Source of the DNA: an uncultured Selenomonadaceae bacterium
GTDB taxonomy: Bacteria; Bacillota; Negativicutes; Selenomonadales; Selenomonadaceae
NCBI GenBank assembly: GCA_905236325.1
Contig: CAJOPJ010000153.1
Coordinates: 1 to 6,219, forward strand
Length of the DNA: 6,219 nt
Direction: 5' to 3'
Under the pieces are notes generated by a model, which searched no databases, was not told the DNA's origin, and saw only the letters and a list, made by a program, of their open reading frames with translations. Shown in pieces: positions 5,588 through 6,219 of this stretch. Position 1 is the first letter of the stretch. Each line of letters starts with the position of its first letter. Both the position numbers and the translations under genes were made by a program.

Positions 5588-6219
5588 TTATTTCACCTCA
5601 ATGCGTGGGAAAAGTTGTTCAGGCTTGCCGACTTGATGACCGGTTTCAAGTTTGCCGAAAACTTCTGCGTCCTCAAGCTGAAGATCTTCAAACGCCTGAT
5701 TAATTTTTAATTGTTCATGGATACGCCGCGCAGTAGTTGGCATAAATGGTGAAATTAAAACGCTGACGATACGCAAACTTTCCGCCAAGTTGTAAAGCAC
5801 ATTCGACAAATTTTGTTTTTGCGTTTCATCTTTGGCAAGTTTCCAAGGCGCGGTTTCATCAATGTATTTGTTTGTGCGGCTGATAAATTGCCAAACCAAT
5901 TTTACTGCGTCAGAAATTTTCATATCCTCCATAAGCGCACGATAATTTTTTGCGGTATCAATAGCCATGTTTTTAAGCGACTTATCAATTTCAGTTTCAC
6001 CTGAAGGTGCAGTCAAAATTCCCTGCTGAAATTTTCCAATCATATTAAGCGACCTGTGCAGTAAATTTCCTAAATCGTTCGCTAAGTCGGAGTTAATGCG
6101 CTGAATTAAAGCATCGCGATTGAAGTTGCCGTCCTGCCCAAGATTTATTTCACGCAGCAGGAAATATCTAATTGCGTCCGCTGAAAATTCATCAATTAAC
6201 AGCATTGGATCTACAACAT
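5588..6219 (-). CDS. metG: Methionyl-tRNA synthetase, C-terminal part (partial)
   Basis: The frame enters from the right edge at VVDPMLLIDEFSADAIRYFL, the conserved segment just after the KMSKS loop of class I methionyl-tRNA synthetases. It continues through the alpha-helical anticodon-binding domain: ANDLGNLLHRSLNM, the helix ending in DETAPWKLAKD, and LISPFMPTTARRI. The enzyme charges tRNA-Met (and initiator tRNA) with methionine in the cytoplasm. The protein ends at QLFPRIEVK, directly after the anticodon domain. It therefore lacks the C-terminal EMAP/Trbp111-type tRNA-binding domain that many Firmicutes MetG carry. About 210 residues are in the window; the catalytic core and start are outside. 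It is the first visible gene of the minus-strand transcript, and its end overlaps the ribosome binding site of the next gene. Confidence 0.95.
   Translation of the reverse strand, partial: VVDPMLLIDEFSADAIRYFLLREINLGQDGNFNRDALIQRINSDLANDLGNLLHRSLNMIGKFQQGILTAPSGETEIDKSLKNMAIDTAKNYRALMEDMKISDAVKLVWQFISRTNKYIDETAPWKLAKDETQKQNLSNVLYNLAESLRIVSVLISPFMPTTARRIHEQLKINQAFEDLQLEDAEVFGKLETGHQVGKPEQLFPRIEVK
5594..5599 (-). promoter_or_regulatory. Ribosome binding site for the TTG start at 5586
   Basis: GAGGTG lies in the final codons of metG, 7 nt before TTG 5586. It supports the unusual TTG start and implies that the split gene is translated from the metG transcript with coupling. Confidence 0.7.

Overview
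The window is an AT-rich stretch of a bacterial chromosome. Almost all of it is one co-directional block read on the minus strand, with short gaps, good AGGAGG-type ribosome binding sites and frequent TTG starts. Gene content and signals suggest a Firmicutes-like organism. A diderm Firmicute (Negativicutes) is my tentative guess from overall style, but no marker here proves it. No mobile element, CRISPR array, tRNA or rRNA is visible.

Layout in the direction of transcription, from the right edge leftwards: (1) the 3' part of metG (methionyl-tRNA synthetase), running off the window; (2) a large gene of unknown role, likely a two-domain protein with an SGNH-hydrolase-like C-terminal half, split into two reading frames by a run of nine G at 5057-5065; (3) an M50 site-2-type membrane metalloprotease; (4) uppP, undecaprenyl-diphosphatase; (5) a stand-alone PTS glucitol/sorbitol EIIA-like protein, followed by an intrinsic terminator at 2433-2460; (6) a second unit with its own probable promoter: a StrF-like family 2 glycosyltransferase, thiN (thiamine pyrophosphokinase) and a Cof-type HAD phosphatase. 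The block ends at a bidirectional terminator (86-123). This is shared with a convergent plus-strand gene, of which only the last 22 codons are present, probably aspartokinase.

The main point of interest is the G9 tract. Joining the two halves needs a -1 shift, i.e. ten or seven G instead of nine. The joined product is a continuous protein of about 379 residues, with a candidate catalytic Ser before the tract and a candidate Asp-x-x-His after it. In both non-productive frames translation stops within a few codons of the tract. This is the architecture of a phase-variable contingency gene switched by slipped-strand mispairing. Homopolymer sequencing error, transcriptional slippage and ribosomal frameshifting are the alternatives. 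The gene lies between metG and two envelope genes in what looks like one transcript, so switching could also influence the M50 protease and uppP by polarity.

The remaining genes are mostly conserved housekeeping functions: cell-wall lipid-carrier recycling, thiamine cofactor synthesis, translation and phosphate-ester hydrolysis. The glycosyltransferase and the SGNH-like protein are the parts most likely to act on surface glycans, but that is inference.
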